Of a stretch of DNA of 64,000 nt, positions 25,926 to 34,528 are shown in pieces; the stretch's first letter is position 1, and every line of letters starts with the position of its first letter. The notes under the pieces are model-generated. The model was not told where the DNA came from and ran no database searches. It was given only the letters and a program-made list of their open reading frames with translations. The stretch is from Candidatus Planktophila lacus (GTDB lineage Bacteria; Actinomycetota; Actinomycetes; Nanopelagicales; Nanopelagicaceae). Both the position numbers and the translations under genes were made by a program. Location: assembly GCF_002288325.1 (NCBI RefSeq), contig NZ_CP016780.1, positions 186,001 through 250,000 of the forward strand, read 5' to 3'.

Positions 25926-26666
25926 ATGTGCGGTCGTTATGCCAGAGCGCAGGAGATGGACGAGATCATCGGGGAATTTAACCTCGATGGATCAACCCTT
26001 GATGCATCTCTGCCGTTAAATTGGAATATCGCACCGACCAATGAGATTTACATAATTCGCGATACGCCAGGAAACACCAATTCTTTAGAGAGAATATTGG
26101 ATAGTGCATCATGGGGAATTATCGCGCCGTGGCAGAAGAACTTTGCCGAAGCGCGCGCCTCGCAATCACATGCAATTAATGCGCGCAGTGAATCCATTCA
26201 TGAGAAGCCAACATTTCGCCAAGCCTTTCGCACAACGCGTTGTTTAATTCCGGCAACTGGTTATTACGAATGGGCGACATCACTCGGTAAGTACCCACCA
26301 AAACAACCTTTCTATATAACTTCTGCAGAACCCAACAAATCACTTTCCATCGCTGGAATCTGGAGCACTTGGAAGAATGAGAAAGGCGAAGAGATTCAAT
26401 CTGCTGCAATTATTACTCGCGAAGCAGTTGGCGAGCTAGCAACTATCCATAGCCGGATGCCGGTATTTATGGAACGCGCTAAATGGAGCGATTGGTTAGA
26501 TCCAAAAAATCGCGAGATCGAAGATTTAATTGCGTTGATGCAGAACCCAGATCCAGCCGCTGGTTTGGTAACCAGACCTGTTTCATCGCAGGTAAATCTG
26601 GTGGCAAATAACGGCCCCGAATTGATTGCTGAGATCGAACTGGGTGAGGCGCAGACGCTCTTTTAA
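25926..26666 (+). CDS. SRAP domain protein (YedK/HMCES type)
   Basis: The 246-residue protein begins MCGRYA, placing the catalytic Cys2 directly after Met as the family requires. Other SRAP motifs: LNWNIAPTNEI, HAINARSESIHEKPTFRQAFRTTRCLIPATGYYEW (active-site Asn, Arg and Glu), IITREAVGELATIHSRMPVFM (His). Known role: covalent trapping of abasic sites in single-stranded DNA. Positional equivalent of mycobacterial Rv3226c, adjacent to aroA. Met removal is needed for function, consistent with Cys at position 2. Confidence 0.93.
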   Translation: MCGRYARAQEMDEIIGEFNLDGSTLDASLPLNWNIAPTNEIYIIRDTPGNTNSLERILDSASWGIIAPWQKNFAEARASQSHAINARSESIHEKPTFRQAFRTTRCLIPATGYYEWATSLGKYPPKQPFYITSAEPNKSLSIAGIWSTWKNEKGEEIQSAAIITREAVGELATIHSRMPVFMERAKWSDWLDPKNREIEDLIALMQNPDPAAGLVTRPVSSQVNLVANNGPELIAEIELGEAQTLF

Positions 26667-26713
26667 GGTTCGGCGTTAAGCGGGCATAAAGAGCGATTTC
26701 TACGACTTTGGGA

Positions 26714-26726
26714 TAGTGTGTAAGAG
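26714..26726 (+). promoter_or_regulatory. Probable -10 element before sigR
   Basis: TAGTGT (26714-26719) with seven bases to ATG 26727. I did not find a clear SigR-type GGAAT-N18-GTT element, so autoregulation is not shown. Confidence 0.4.
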
Positions 26727-27347
26727 ATGGCATCTAAAGATCTAGTCCTAGAGAGCGCTTCCGATCGCAATACTCGGTTCGAGCGCGATGCCATTGTGTT
26801 TATGGACCAGTTATATGCAGCAGCGCTTCGTTATACAAAGAACCCCGAAGATGCGCGCGATTTAGTTCAAGATACTTATCTAAAAGCCTTTAACTCATTC
26901 CACCAATTTGAAGAAGGCACTAACTTGCGTGCCTGGCTCTATCGCGTTTTAACAACCACATTTATTAACTCTTATCGTAAAGATCAACGCCGCCCACAGC
27001 TTGCTGCTGGCGAACTCGAAGATTGGCAGTTAGCTGAGGCGCAATCACACACCAGTGATCTCGGAAAATCTGCAGAAGCAGAAGCGCTAGAGAATTTGCC
27101 AGATAGCGATATCAAACGCGCGCTGCAAGAGATCCCCGAAGAATTTCGTATCGCCGTTTACTTAGCCGATGTCGAGGGCTTTTCCTATAAAGAGATCGCA
27201 GATATCGTCGATGTTCCTGCCGGCACAGTGATGTCACGTCTGCACCGCGGACGTAAATTACTTCGCGAAAAGTTGGCCGACTATGCCAAAGAACTTGGTT
27301 ACTCCACTGACTCTAAAGATAAGAGCGGAAAGGGGGAGAAGGCATGA
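26727..27347 (+). CDS. sigR: SigR/SigH-type ECF sigma factor
   Basis: A 206-residue ECF sigma factor. Region 2: [57 protein letters not shown]; region 4: [45 protein letters not shown]. These are characteristic of the thiol-oxidative-stress group (SigR of Streptomyces, SigH of Mycobacterium). The next gene, overlapping by ATGA, encodes a matching zinc anti-sigma factor. It likely controls thioredoxin, mycothiol and protein quality genes, as in relatives. Linkage to aroA/SRAP matches the mycobacterial sigH region. Confidence 0.92.
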   Translation: MASKDLVLESASDRNTRFERDAIVFMDQLYAAALRYTKNPEDARDLVQDTYLKAFNSFHQFEEGTNLRAWLYRVLTTTFINSYRKDQRRPQLAAGELEDWQLAEAQSHTSDLGKSAEAEALENLPDSDIKRALQEIPEEFRIAVYLADVEGFSYKEIADIVDVPAGTVMSRLHRGRKLLREKLADYAKELGYSTDSKDKSGKGEKA

Positions 27348-27742
27348 GCCATATCGAAGAGATTCCATGTATTGAGGTTCTCTCCTCCGTTGTCTTTATC
27401 ATCGAAGGCGTTGTTGAAGAGACCCATAACCCACAAGCGATTGAGTCTCACCTAAATACTTGCGCAGCTTGTCGCGCAGAAGTTGAGCACGAGCAAGCAA
27501 TGCATACCCTCTTGCAGGATGTGCTGCGTCGTTCTTGCGATGAGAAGGCCCCGGAAGATTTGCATCGCAGCATCCACGAAGAGCTTCTCCGCCAAGCAAG
27601 TGGTACTGGCGTTACTGAAGTCGTAACGCAATACAGCATGACTGAAATTTCAATTGAAATCGATGAGTTCGGTAACGTAGAACATCGCGAAATTCAGATT
27701 GAACAAACGCACGTGCAGCACTTCATCGAAGACGAGAAGTAA
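27344..27742 (+). CDS. rsrA: RsrA/RshA-type zinc anti-sigma factor
   Basis: A 132-residue protein. The ZAS motif is present: an early Cys (EIPCIEV) and HLNTCAAC giving H-x3-C-x2-C about 35 residues later. A second distal Cys (RRSCDEK) follows. Known mechanism: binds SigR in the reduced zinc form and lets go when the Cys residues form a disulfide. It is longer than mycobacterial RshA by an acidic C-terminal extension (about residues 85-132, rich in Glu and His) of unknown purpose. ATGA overlap with sigR ensures balanced synthesis. Confidence 0.9.
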   Translation: MSHIEEIPCIEVLSSVVFIIEGVVEETHNPQAIESHLNTCAACRAEVEHEQAMHTLLQDVLRRSCDEKAPEDLHRSIHEELLRQASGTGVTEVVTQYSMTEISIEIDEFGNVEHREIQIEQTHVQHFIEDEK

Positions 27743-27752
27743 TTAACGATTT

Positions 27753-28169
27753 ATGCGCCCGGCAGATGAAGTAATTGGAGCAGTTGGTTTCTCGGTAATG
27801 ACCGTTCGTCCCGGTGATACCTGTCTAGCTATGGGAATCTCTGATCTACCAATTCTTGCGCCCGGCCATTTAATGAGCGTGATGGAGAGCGCATGCGTTG
27901 CAGCGCTGAGCGAGTATTTAGAGACTGGCGAGACAACGATCGTCGATAAATTCGATATCTCGGTTATTGATTCAGTTGGAATTGGCTCTGAAATTCGCGG
28001 AGCCGCTCGCTGTACGGAAATGGATGGGCGCTCGATGATCTTTGAATGCGATATCTATGAAGGTGAACGACATATCGCTTTTGCCATAATAGAAAGAACG
28101 GCGGTGGAGCGAGTATCTTTCCTCGCCCGCACCGCCGCGCAATCTTTAATTAAATCTTCAGACAATTAA
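27753..28169 (+). CDS. Hotdog-fold thioesterase-like protein
   Basis: A 138-residue single hotdog domain. The helix LAPGHLMSVMESACVAALSEYL contains the His and Glu typical of FlK-like acyl-CoA thioesterases, followed by beta strands VDKFDISVIDSVGIGSEIRGAARCTEMDGRSMIFECDIYEGERHIAFAIIERT. Similar small genes are frequent in actinobacteria. The substrate is unknown. It follows the anti-sigma gene after 10 bases, so it may be part of the SigR operon, though a functional link is only positional. Confidence 0.78.
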   Translation: MRPADEVIGAVGFSVMTVRPGDTCLAMGISDLPILAPGHLMSVMESACVAALSEYLETGETTIVDKFDISVIDSVGIGSEIRGAARCTEMDGRSMIFECDIYEGERHIAFAIIERTAVERVSFLARTAAQSLIKSSDN

Positions 28170-28179
28170 GCCATTCTTA

Positions 28180-28578
28180 TTAGGCTTTTTTAGTGGCCCA
28201 GAAGATCTCAGCAATTTCATCGATCTTTGCGATCAACTTATCTGCAACTGCAATGTCCTGAGTTCCCTTTGTACCGGCAGCTCCAGCCAACTTTGTCGCT
28301 TCGTTAAAGAGTGAGTGAAGTTGTGGGTATGCCTCAAAGTGTGGCGCCTTAAAGTAATCAGTCCAGAGAACCCAGAGGTGCTCTTTAACTTGATGTGAAC
28401 GCTCTTCTTTGATTGCAACTGAACGTGAACGGAAATCTGCATCTGGGTTAGCTGCATACTTTTCCATGCATGCCTTAACTGAGAGCGCTTCAATCTTTGC
28501 CTGTGCTGGATCGTAAACTCCGCATGGCAGATCGCAGTGTGCGTGGACAGTTACCTTTGGTGTGAAGAACTTCTTCAT
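28180..28578 (-). CDS. sodN: Nickel-containing superoxide dismutase
   Basis: A 132-residue precursor. After 13 leader residues (MKKFFTPKVTVHA) the mature protein begins HCDLPCGVYDP, the nickel hook: His1, Cys2 and Cys6 bind nickel. The 119-residue mature length is normal. Known reaction: dismutation of superoxide to oxygen and peroxide. ATG 28578 has GGGAGAG six bases upstream, and starting there leaves just the short leader that SodX removes; an in-frame extension to 28689 would cross the divergent sodX start. The maturation protease gene is divergent, 67 bases away. Confidence 0.96.
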   Translation of the reverse strand: MKKFFTPKVTVHAHCDLPCGVYDPAQAKIEALSVKACMEKYAANPDADFRSRSVAIKEERSHQVKEHLWVLWTDYFKAPHFEAYPQLHSLFNEATKLAGAAGTKGTQDIAVADKLIAKIDEIAEIFWATKKA

Positions 28579-28645
28579 TTTCTCTCCCTTTATCTTTATA
28601 TTTCTTATCTTTATTTCAAAACCTGTATGTGTGAGACTACCGCCC

Positions 28646-28990
28646 ATGGGCTTCTTTGGCATCTTCGGCCGTGTAATCGTGGAAGGCACTTCGATGCAGC
28701 CGACCTATAACCCGCTTGATTGGCTACTTGTTCACTACGGCTTCTTCGGTAAAAAGTACCTATTTCTGCGCCTCGGCGATGTGGTTGTCATTGAGCGCGA
28801 AACCCAGCCAGGCATCTTCTATGTAAAGCGGATCGCAGAAATTTCTATTGATAACTCAGGAGAGAGAAAGGGTAAGAAGAGTTACTACGTATTGTCCGAT
28901 AACGAAGCTGGAAGTGATTCTCGCAAATGGGGTTTCTTAAGCGAGGCCGAAATTATTGGAAATGTAATTACGCGAATAAAGAAGAATTAA
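28646..28990 (+). CDS. sodX: SodX, nickel SOD maturation protease (S26 type)
   Basis: A 114-residue signal-peptidase-like protein. Catalytic Ser is in VEGTSMQPTY (residue 16) and Lys in FYVKRIAEI (near 55); SDNEAGSDSRKWGFLSEAEIIGNV is the S26 C-terminal box. It lacks a clear transmembrane anchor if started at ATG 28646, fitting a cytoplasmic enzyme that trims the SodN leader. A longer reading from 28562 would overlap sodN and add a hydrophobic stretch, which I consider an artefact. Its stop overlaps the convergent kgd stop by four bases. Confidence 0.9.
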   Translation: MGFFGIFGRVIVEGTSMQPTYNPLDWLLVHYGFFGKKYLFLRLGDVVVIERETQPGIFYVKRIAEISIDNSGERKGKKSYYVLSDNEAGSDSRKWGFLSEAEIIGNVITRIKKN

Positions 28991-31900
28991 CGCGTAAATG
29001 CTTCATACATCAACGCTTTAGCCTCTTCCTCATGCAAGTGGTGGTTACCAGTTGCAGGAGATGCTGATGCGCGACGAGAAATTCTGCGAAGTACGCGACC
29101 ATCAACTGCGGTGCCACCGATTACTTCGGTGGTGCTGAGTGCAACGTGTGGCCATGGACCTTGGTTAGCGGGTTCATCTTGTACCCAGAGCAAGTTCGCA
29201 TTTGGATGCTTCTTCGCTTCAACTTCCATTTGTGCAACTGGAAGTGGATATAAACGTTCTACGCGAACAATTGCAGTGCTGGTGTCGTTTAATTTGGTTC
29301 GCTCTGCAACTAGATCGTGATAAATCTTTCCTGAGCAGTAGATCAAACGTGATGCATTATTAACTGTTGCATCCCCTATAACTGGCAAGAATGTTCCAGA
29401 TGTGAAATCACTGATCGATGAAGCAGCTGCGCGCAGACGGAGCATCGACTTCGGTGTGAAGACAACCATCGGGCGGCGCTTTGGATTTGCAGCGTGGAAG
29501 CGCAACAAGTGGAAGTAAGAAGCCGGAGTTGATGGCTGTGCGATCGTCATATTCTTTTCTGCAGCAAGTGATAAGAAGCGTTCAATGCGCGCAGATGAGT
29601 GATCTGGGCCTTGTCCTTCATAACCATGAGGAAGAAGTAAGACAACAGATGAACGCTCGCCCCACTTTTGAAGAGCAGATGAGATGAATTCATCGATAAT
29701 CGTCTGCGCACCATTGGCGAAGTCACCGAACTGGCCTTCCCAAAGCACAAGCGCTTCTGGCCGAGCTACCGAATAGCCATATTCAAAGCCCATTGCTGCA
29801 TATTCAGATAAGAGCGAATCGACTACGAAGAACTGACTTTCATCGGCAATTAGTGAACGAAGCGGGAACCAATCAGAACCATTCTCTTTATCGACAACAA
29901 CTGCATGGCGATTGCTAAACGTTCCGCGACGTGAATCTTGTCCTGCTAAACGAACTGGGCGACCTTCTTTGAGAAGTGAACCGAAGGCGAGCATTTCACC
30001 AGTTGACCAGTCGATGGTGCCATCGTTAATTGATTCCGCTCGCTTTTGCAGCTGTGGAAGCATCTTGGGATGGATATGGAAACCTTCTGGAATCGCTAGC
30101 TGTGTTGCCGCAATCTCACGAACCAATTGTTCTGAGATAAATGTTGGGACATCTTCTGCATTAGGAACAATTGGTGGCTGGAAGTTTGGATCATGCTCTT
30201 CTTCGTAATTAGCAACAGATGCATAAACCTCTTCAAGTTGTGCCTGGTAGTCGCGCGCTAACTGCTCGGCTTCTTCCGGAGTGATATCTCCGCGGCCAAT
30301 CAGTGATTCGGTATACAAGGTACGAGTTGAGCGCTTGGCATCAATTAACTTGTACATCATTGGTTGCGTAAAGCTTGGCTCGTCGCCTTCATTGTGGCCA
30401 CGACGACGGTAGCAAACCATGTCGATGACAACATCTTTATTAAATGCTTGGCGGTATTCAAAGGCTAAACGAGCCACGCGAACACACGCTTCTGGATCAT
30501 CGCCATTTACATGGAAGACCGGCGCTTCAATCGCTTTGGCAACATCTGTTGAATAACGAGATGTGCGTGATGCATGAGGTGAAGTAGTAAATCCAACTTG
30601 GTTATTTACAACGATATGAACAGTTCCACCAGTGCGGTAGCCCTTTAGCTGAGATAACTGCAGTGTTTCAAAGTTAATACCTTGGCCTGCGAATGAAGCA
30701 TCTCCATGGAGCAAGATAGGCAGAACTGAGTACAGATCCTTAACATTTAACTTATCTTGCTTGGCGCGAACAATGCCTTCTAGTACTGGGTTTACCGCTT
30801 CAAGGTGTGAAGGGTTGGCAGCGAGATAAATCTTGGTCTGCGCACCAGATTCGGCGGTGAAGACTCCTTCAGTACCTAAGTGGTACTTAACATCGCCCGA
30901 ACCGTGTACTTCATTCTCTTTGTAATGTCCTTGGAACTCTTGGAAAATTTGTCCGTATGACTTGCCAGCGATATTTGCCAGAACATTTAGGCGACCGCGG
31001 TGTGGCATACCGATACAGACTTCATCTAAATTCTTTTCGGCAGCAGATGAGATAACTGCATCAAGAATTGGAATTACCGATTCGCCACCTTCAAGTGAGA
31101 AGCGCTTCTGGCCAACGAACTTGGTCTGCAAGAAGGTTTCAAATGCTTCTGCGCTATTTAGCTTGCGCAAGATGCGGATCTGTTCTTCACGATCTGGCTT
31201 AGTGAAGCCGATTTCAACGTGTTGCTGGATCCACTTACGCTCTTCAGGGTTTGAAATATACATATATTCAACTGCAACAGAGCGGCAATATGAATCGCGC
31301 AGAATTCCGAGGATCTTGCGTAGCTTCATAAACTTCTCGCCACCAAAGCCACCAGTTGCAAATTCGCGATCGAGATCCCACAAAGTAAGTCCGTGAGTTA
31401 CGACATCAAGATCTGGGTGTGAGCGCTGTACATATTTCAGCGGATCGGTATCTGCCATCAAGTGGCCGTAGGTGCGGTAAGCCTGAATTAACTGCTGAAC
31501 GCGCGCAGTTTTGTTGATCTCTTCATCTTTAGAGAATTCAAAGTCAGATGCCCAACGAATTGGCTCGTATGGAATACGAAGTGCTGCAAAGATTTCATCG
31601 TAGAAGTTTTCGGCACCGAGCAAGATTTCATGAATGCGGCGAAGGAAATCACCAGATTGCGCGCCTTGAATAACGCGGTGATCATAAGTACTTGTAAGAG
31701 TTATTACCTTGCTGATCGCCATGCGGGCCAAGGTCTCTTCACTTGCACCTTGGAATTCGGCTGGATAATCCATCGCGCCAACGCCAACGATTAAACCTTG
31801 TCCTTGCACCAAACGTGGCACTGAGTGAACGGTACCGATGGTGCCTGGGTTTGTTAGCGAAACAGTTGTTCCTGCGTAATCTTCAACGGTAAGTGCGCCA

Positions 31901-32667
31901 GCGCGGGCCTTCTTCACTATCTCTTCGTAGGCAACCCAGAACTGACCGAAATCTAACTCTTCGCAACCCTTAATAGATGGAACAAGAAGTTGACGGGTTC
32001 CATCTGGCTTTGCCAAGTCGATCGCAATACCTAGGTTGATATGTTCTGGCGTTCCAAGTGCGGGCTTTCCATCTACTTCACCGTAGAAAGCATTCATCTC
32101 TGGCATCGCGCGGAGCGCCTTGATCATTGCGTAAGCGATGATGTGAGTAAATGAAACTTTTCCGCCGCGGGTGCGCTTTAAATGATTTGTAATAACGGTG
32201 CGGTTATCGATCATCAACTTGGCAGGAATTGCGCGCACACTTGTTGCAGTCGGAACTGTTAGCGATGCTTCCATCGATGCAACAACGCGACCGGCAACTC
32301 CGCGAAGTGGTTCCATAGTTGCCGCACTCGGTGTAATCAAAACTGGTACTGGCTTTACAGGTGCCTGTGCTGGAGCTGGTGTTGAAACGACAGGGGCGGA
32401 AGCAACAGGTGCTGGCGCAGAAACTGGAGTAGATGTAACGGGCGCTGCCAAGGTTGATGGTGCAGGTGTTAAAACTTGTTGTGTCGCTTTTGGAACTGGT
32501 GGAACTGGTGGAGTTCCAACTTTTGGCGCGCTTGTTGTTGCAGCTGCACCTGGGTTATAAGTCTTAAAGAATTCAATCCATGAAGGTTCGACGGAAGTTG
32601 GATCGGCTTGGTAACGCTCGTACATCTCTTCGACGAGCCAATCATTGGCTCCGAAATCTGCCGACAC
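28987..32667 (-). CDS. kgd: Multifunctional 2-oxoglutarate decarboxylase/dehydrogenase (E1 with E2-like domain)
   Basis: A 1226-residue fused enzyme of the actinobacterial Kgd/OdhA type. N terminus FGANDWLVEEMYERYQ; then a Pro/Ala/Thr linker (about residues 45-110); an E2-type acyltransferase domain ending STYDHRVIQGAQSGDF (near 329); then the E1 part with GMPHRGRLNVL, HGDASFAGQG (TPP, near 650), GDDPEACVRVARLAFEYR and YRRRGHNEGDEPSFTQP. It supplies succinyl-CoA or succinic semialdehyde in the TCA cycle. No lipoyl domain is fused. GTG 32667 is preferred: GAAGGAG stands six bases upstream, whereas the TTG at 32673 abuts it. Confidence 0.95.
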   Translation of the reverse strand: MSADFGANDWLVEEMYERYQADPTSVEPSWIEFFKTYNPGAAATTSAPKVGTPPVPPVPKATQQVLTPAPSTLAAPVTSTPVSAPAPVASAPVVSTPAPAQAPVKPVPVLITPSAATMEPLRGVAGRVVASMEASLTVPTATSVRAIPAKLMIDNRTVITNHLKRTRGGKVSFTHIIAYAMIKALRAMPEMNAFYGEVDGKPALGTPEHINLGIAIDLAKPDGTRQLLVPSIKGCEELDFGQFWVAYEEIVKKARAGALTVEDYAGTTVSLTNPGTIGTVHSVPRLVQGQGLIVGVGAMDYPAEFQGASEETLARMAISKVITLTSTYDHRVIQGAQSGDFLRRIHEILLGAENFYDEIFAALRIPYEPIRWASDFEFSKDEEINKTARVQQLIQAYRTYGHLMADTDPLKYVQRSHPDLDVVTHGLTLWDLDREFATGGFGGEKFMKLRKILGILRDSYCRSVAVEYMYISNPEERKWIQQHVEIGFTKPDREEQIRILRKLNSAEAFETFLQTKFVGQKRFSLEGGESVIPILDAVISSAAEKNLDEVCIGMPHRGRLNVLANIAGKSYGQIFQEFQGHYKENEVHGSGDVKYHLGTEGVFTAESGAQTKIYLAANPSHLEAVNPVLEGIVRAKQDKLNVKDLYSVLPILLHGDASFAGQGINFETLQLSQLKGYRTGGTVHIVVNNQVGFTTSPHASRTSRYSTDVAKAIEAPVFHVNGDDPEACVRVARLAFEYRQAFNKDVVIDMVCYRRRGHNEGDEPSFTQPMMYKLIDAKRSTRTLYTESLIGRGDITPEEAEQLARDYQAQLEEVYASVANYEEEHDPNFQPPIVPNAEDVPTFISEQLVREIAATQLAIPEGFHIHPKMLPQLQKRAESINDGTIDWSTGEMLAFGSLLKEGRPVRLAGQDSRRGTFSNRHAVVVDKENGSDWFPLRSLIADESQFFVVDSLLSEYAAMGFEYGYSVARPEALVLWEGQFGDFANGAQTIIDEFISSALQKWGERSSVVLLLPHGYEGQGPDHSSARIERFLSLAAEKNMTIAQPSTPASYFHLLRFHAANPKRRPMVVFTPKSMLRLRAAASSISDFTSGTFLPVIGDATVNNASRLIYCSGKIYHDLVAERTKLNDTSTAIVRVERLYPLPVAQMEVEAKKHPNANLLWVQDEPANQGPWPHVALSTTEVIGGTAVDGRVLRRISRRASASPATGNHHLHEEEAKALMYEAFTR

Positions 32668-32754
32668 TGGCAACTCCTTCTTCGCGATTAACCTTGAGCA
32701 TTACAGTGGTAATTAACGCTTAATACGTGGCTAAGACTATCGGCTGAGCCGAGC

Positions 32755-32859
32755 ATGAATAAATCCCGTAGCGCCGACCTCGAGCGCGATATTGACCACA
32801 ATCGCGCCCCCAAACTCAGCGCGACAAGGGGCCAGAGGATTGGCAGAGTTGGCGCATGA
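32755..32859 (+). CDS. Candidate small ORF (34 aa) upstream of the SDR gene
   Basis: ATG 32755 opens 34 codons (MNKSRSADLERDIDHNRAP and a basic tail ending GRIGRVGA type residues), with the stop inside an ATGA that overlaps the first possible ATG of the SDR gene. The peptide is strongly charged. No clear ribosome binding site is visible, but TATC and AGACTA sequences upstream leave room for a promoter. The overlap suggests translational coupling; the length makes chance possible. Confidence 0.3.
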   Translation: MNKSRSADLERDIDHNRAPKLSATRGQRIGRVGA

Positions 32860-32873
32860 ACTCAGGAGCTCCG

Positions 32874-33617
32874 ATGCGACCACTGGCCATTGTCAGCGGT
32901 GGAAGCCGTGGGCTGGGCTACGAAACTGCGCGGGGACTGGCGGCAAGCGGGTATGACTTAGCGCTGATCGCGAAAGACCCGGCACGGTTGAATTCAGCGA
33001 GAGAAGAACTGATCGCTGAGTATTCGCCAACCCAATCTGGTTTAAGCATTACAACGCATGCGGCAGATTTAGAGAACCAAGAGATTACTCGCAAAGTTGC
33101 TGAAGAAATCACCGCTTCACTGCCAACGCCACAAGTAATGGTGTTAGCACATGGCGTGATGAGTGAGAAGATGTCAAAGACTTTGCGCACAACCGATGCC
33201 GAATGGAATCGCGTGATGGCCATCAACTTAGATTCTGTTTTCACATTAGTAAATGTGATTGCACCAGCGATGGCGGATGCGCGAGATGGCCGATTAGTTA
33301 TTTACTCAGCATGTTTAGGTCGTATGTCAGGACCAGGAAATGCCGGGGGACTTGCACCGTATCGAATTAGCAAAGCTGGCGTTAACGCACTCGTTAGAAA
33401 CCTGGCACATGAAACAGGGTTAGGCGCTCGCGGATTTTATGTTGATGCAATCTGCCCTAATCATTCGCGCACAGATATGGGCGGGCCCGATGCACCACGT
33501 AGCGCCGAAGAAGGTGCCAAGACCGCAATCTGGTTGGCAACTGCAGATATTTCAGAACGTGGAACCGAACAAGTAACGGGACTGCTTTGGGAAGATAGAA
33601 AGATCGTACCTTTTTAA
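32874..33617 (+). CDS. Short-chain dehydrogenase/reductase
   Basis: A 247-residue SDR oxidoreductase. The cofactor loop reads SGGSRGLGYETA (TGxxxGxG type), AHGVMS replaces the usual NAG/NNAG motif, and the catalytic Ser and YRISKA (YxxxK) are present, as is VDAICPNHSRTDMG after it. ATG 32874 is favoured by GGAG six bases upstream; ATG 32856 is possible. NADP preference is suggested by Arg after the glycine motif. The substrate is unknown; 3-oxoacyl reductases and sugar or steroid dehydrogenases all fit. Divergent from kgd. Confidence 0.88.
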   Translation: MRPLAIVSGGSRGLGYETARGLAASGYDLALIAKDPARLNSAREELIAEYSPTQSGLSITTHAADLENQEITRKVAEEITASLPTPQVMVLAHGVMSEKMSKTLRTTDAEWNRVMAINLDSVFTLVNVIAPAMADARDGRLVIYSACLGRMSGPGNAGGLAPYRISKAGVNALVRNLAHETGLGARGFYVDAICPNHSRTDMGGPDAPRSAEEGAKTAIWLATADISERGTEQVTGLLWEDRKIVPF

Positions 33618-33634
33618 ACTAACCCGTCTTTAGA

Positions 33635-34015
33635 TTATTTACGCTCTTCGGGAATTATCGTCACTGCAAAATAGAGCACTGGGATTGCAAGCAATAACAA
33701 TGGAATGGCGCCGATTAAGAAGCCACCTTCGAATTGATATTTAACAACGCCCAACACAATTAAGTTCGCCAACACCGCCGGCCCGCGGCCCCAATTCTTT
33801 CTCTGCGCAAATGCGCGACCACATGCCAAGAGCCCGAGGCCACCGGCCAATGAGAAGAGCAGCACCCCTGCAAGCGGCGGAATCTCGCGATCTTCATGGG
33901 TAATTCCCATTACGCCGACCCAGACACCTAGGGCTAACACAACTGCACCTTCTATATAGAGAAGGGCTGACGCGATGGAGCGCTTACGCGCTTGCTTGGC
34001 AGGATCGGTGCTCAT
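33635..34015 (-). CDS. Hypothetical four-helix membrane protein
   Basis: A 126-residue protein with four hydrophobic segments: about residues 15-38 (ALLYIEGAVVLALGVWVGVMG), 45-65 (LAGVLLFSLAGGLGLLACG), 77-92 and 98-118. A short Lys/Arg-rich N terminus is probably cytoplasmic. It resembles small actinobacterial integral membrane proteins of unknown role often annotated only as 'membrane protein'. Divergent from the gene at 34034 with 18 bases between starts. Confidence 0.75.
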   Translation of the reverse strand: MSTDPAKQARKRSIASALLYIEGAVVLALGVWVGVMGITHEDREIPPLAGVLLFSLAGGLGLLACGRAFAQRKNWGRGPAVLANLIVLGVVKYQFEGGFLIGAIPLLLLAIPVLYFAVTIIPEERK

Positions 34016-34033
34016 AAGTCGGAAGGGTAGCGC

Positions 34034-34468
34034 ATGGTTTTTTCACACGATGGATTGAGAGATTCGCTAACTCGCGTAGCTGCACCACCATTCTTCTATG
34101 AGAGTTTAAAAAGAGAGATCTCACTTTCCGAGCGGAGTGAAAGCACGATTACCGCTTTGACGCTCAGATTGATTTCAGAGCAACCGATTTATGACTATCC
34201 GCTAGTTGCCTTCTCTGAAATTGCTGCAAGGGCTCTCCGCTTAGAAGATCACATAGCACGTATGGGTATCAACAATTTTGTCATTTTAATTACTGGGGAT
34301 AACGATGTAGCAGAACAAATCTGCGCTCGAATTTCTTCACAGTGGACCTTGGAAGGCGTTCCTGGAATCTCCCTACATTACGCATGGATTTCTCATCATG
34401 CCGGCGAGAGCATCCTCGATTTTCTAAATCGTCTCGACGGGCAAGAATTGAAAACCACATCTTTCTAA
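34034..34468 (+). CDS. Degenerate GGDEF-like protein ahead of the Tad genes
   Basis: A 144-residue protein. LTLRLISEQPIYDYPLVAFSEIAARALRLEDHIARMGINNFVILITGDNDVAEQICARISSQW follows the secondary-structure and hydrophobic pattern of a nucleotide-cyclase/GGDEF domain. GINNF stands where GGDEF would be, and the N-terminal part is short. Catalysis is therefore unlikely; nucleotide binding or a scaffold role is possible. GGAAGG seven bases before ATG supports the start. It lies 60 bases before cpaF, in the place where related actinobacterial clusters have the TadZ/Ssd-like ATPase. The domain call is by pattern only. Confidence 0.6.
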   Translation: MVFSHDGLRDSLTRVAAPPFFYESLKREISLSERSESTITALTLRLISEQPIYDYPLVAFSEIAARALRLEDHIARMGINNFVILITGDNDVAEQICARISSQWTLEGVPGISLHYAWISHHAGESILDFLNRLDGQELKTTSF

Positions 34469-34516
34469 TTCATCCACAGGTTTCTGCCGGCTCATATTTA
34501 GTAATTTGGATAGTTC

Positions 34517-34528
34517 TATCTTCGCGCC
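34517..34528 (+). promoter_or_regulatory. Probable leaderless promoter of tadA/cpaF
   Basis: TATCTT at 34517-34522, six bases, then ATG 34529. It suggests the pilus genes have their own start separate from 34034. Confidence 0.5.

Noticed and set aside
28562-28645. Longer sodX reading from 28562
   Set aside because: It would overlap the sodN start and give a Phe/Ile-rich stretch translated from AT-rich promoter DNA.
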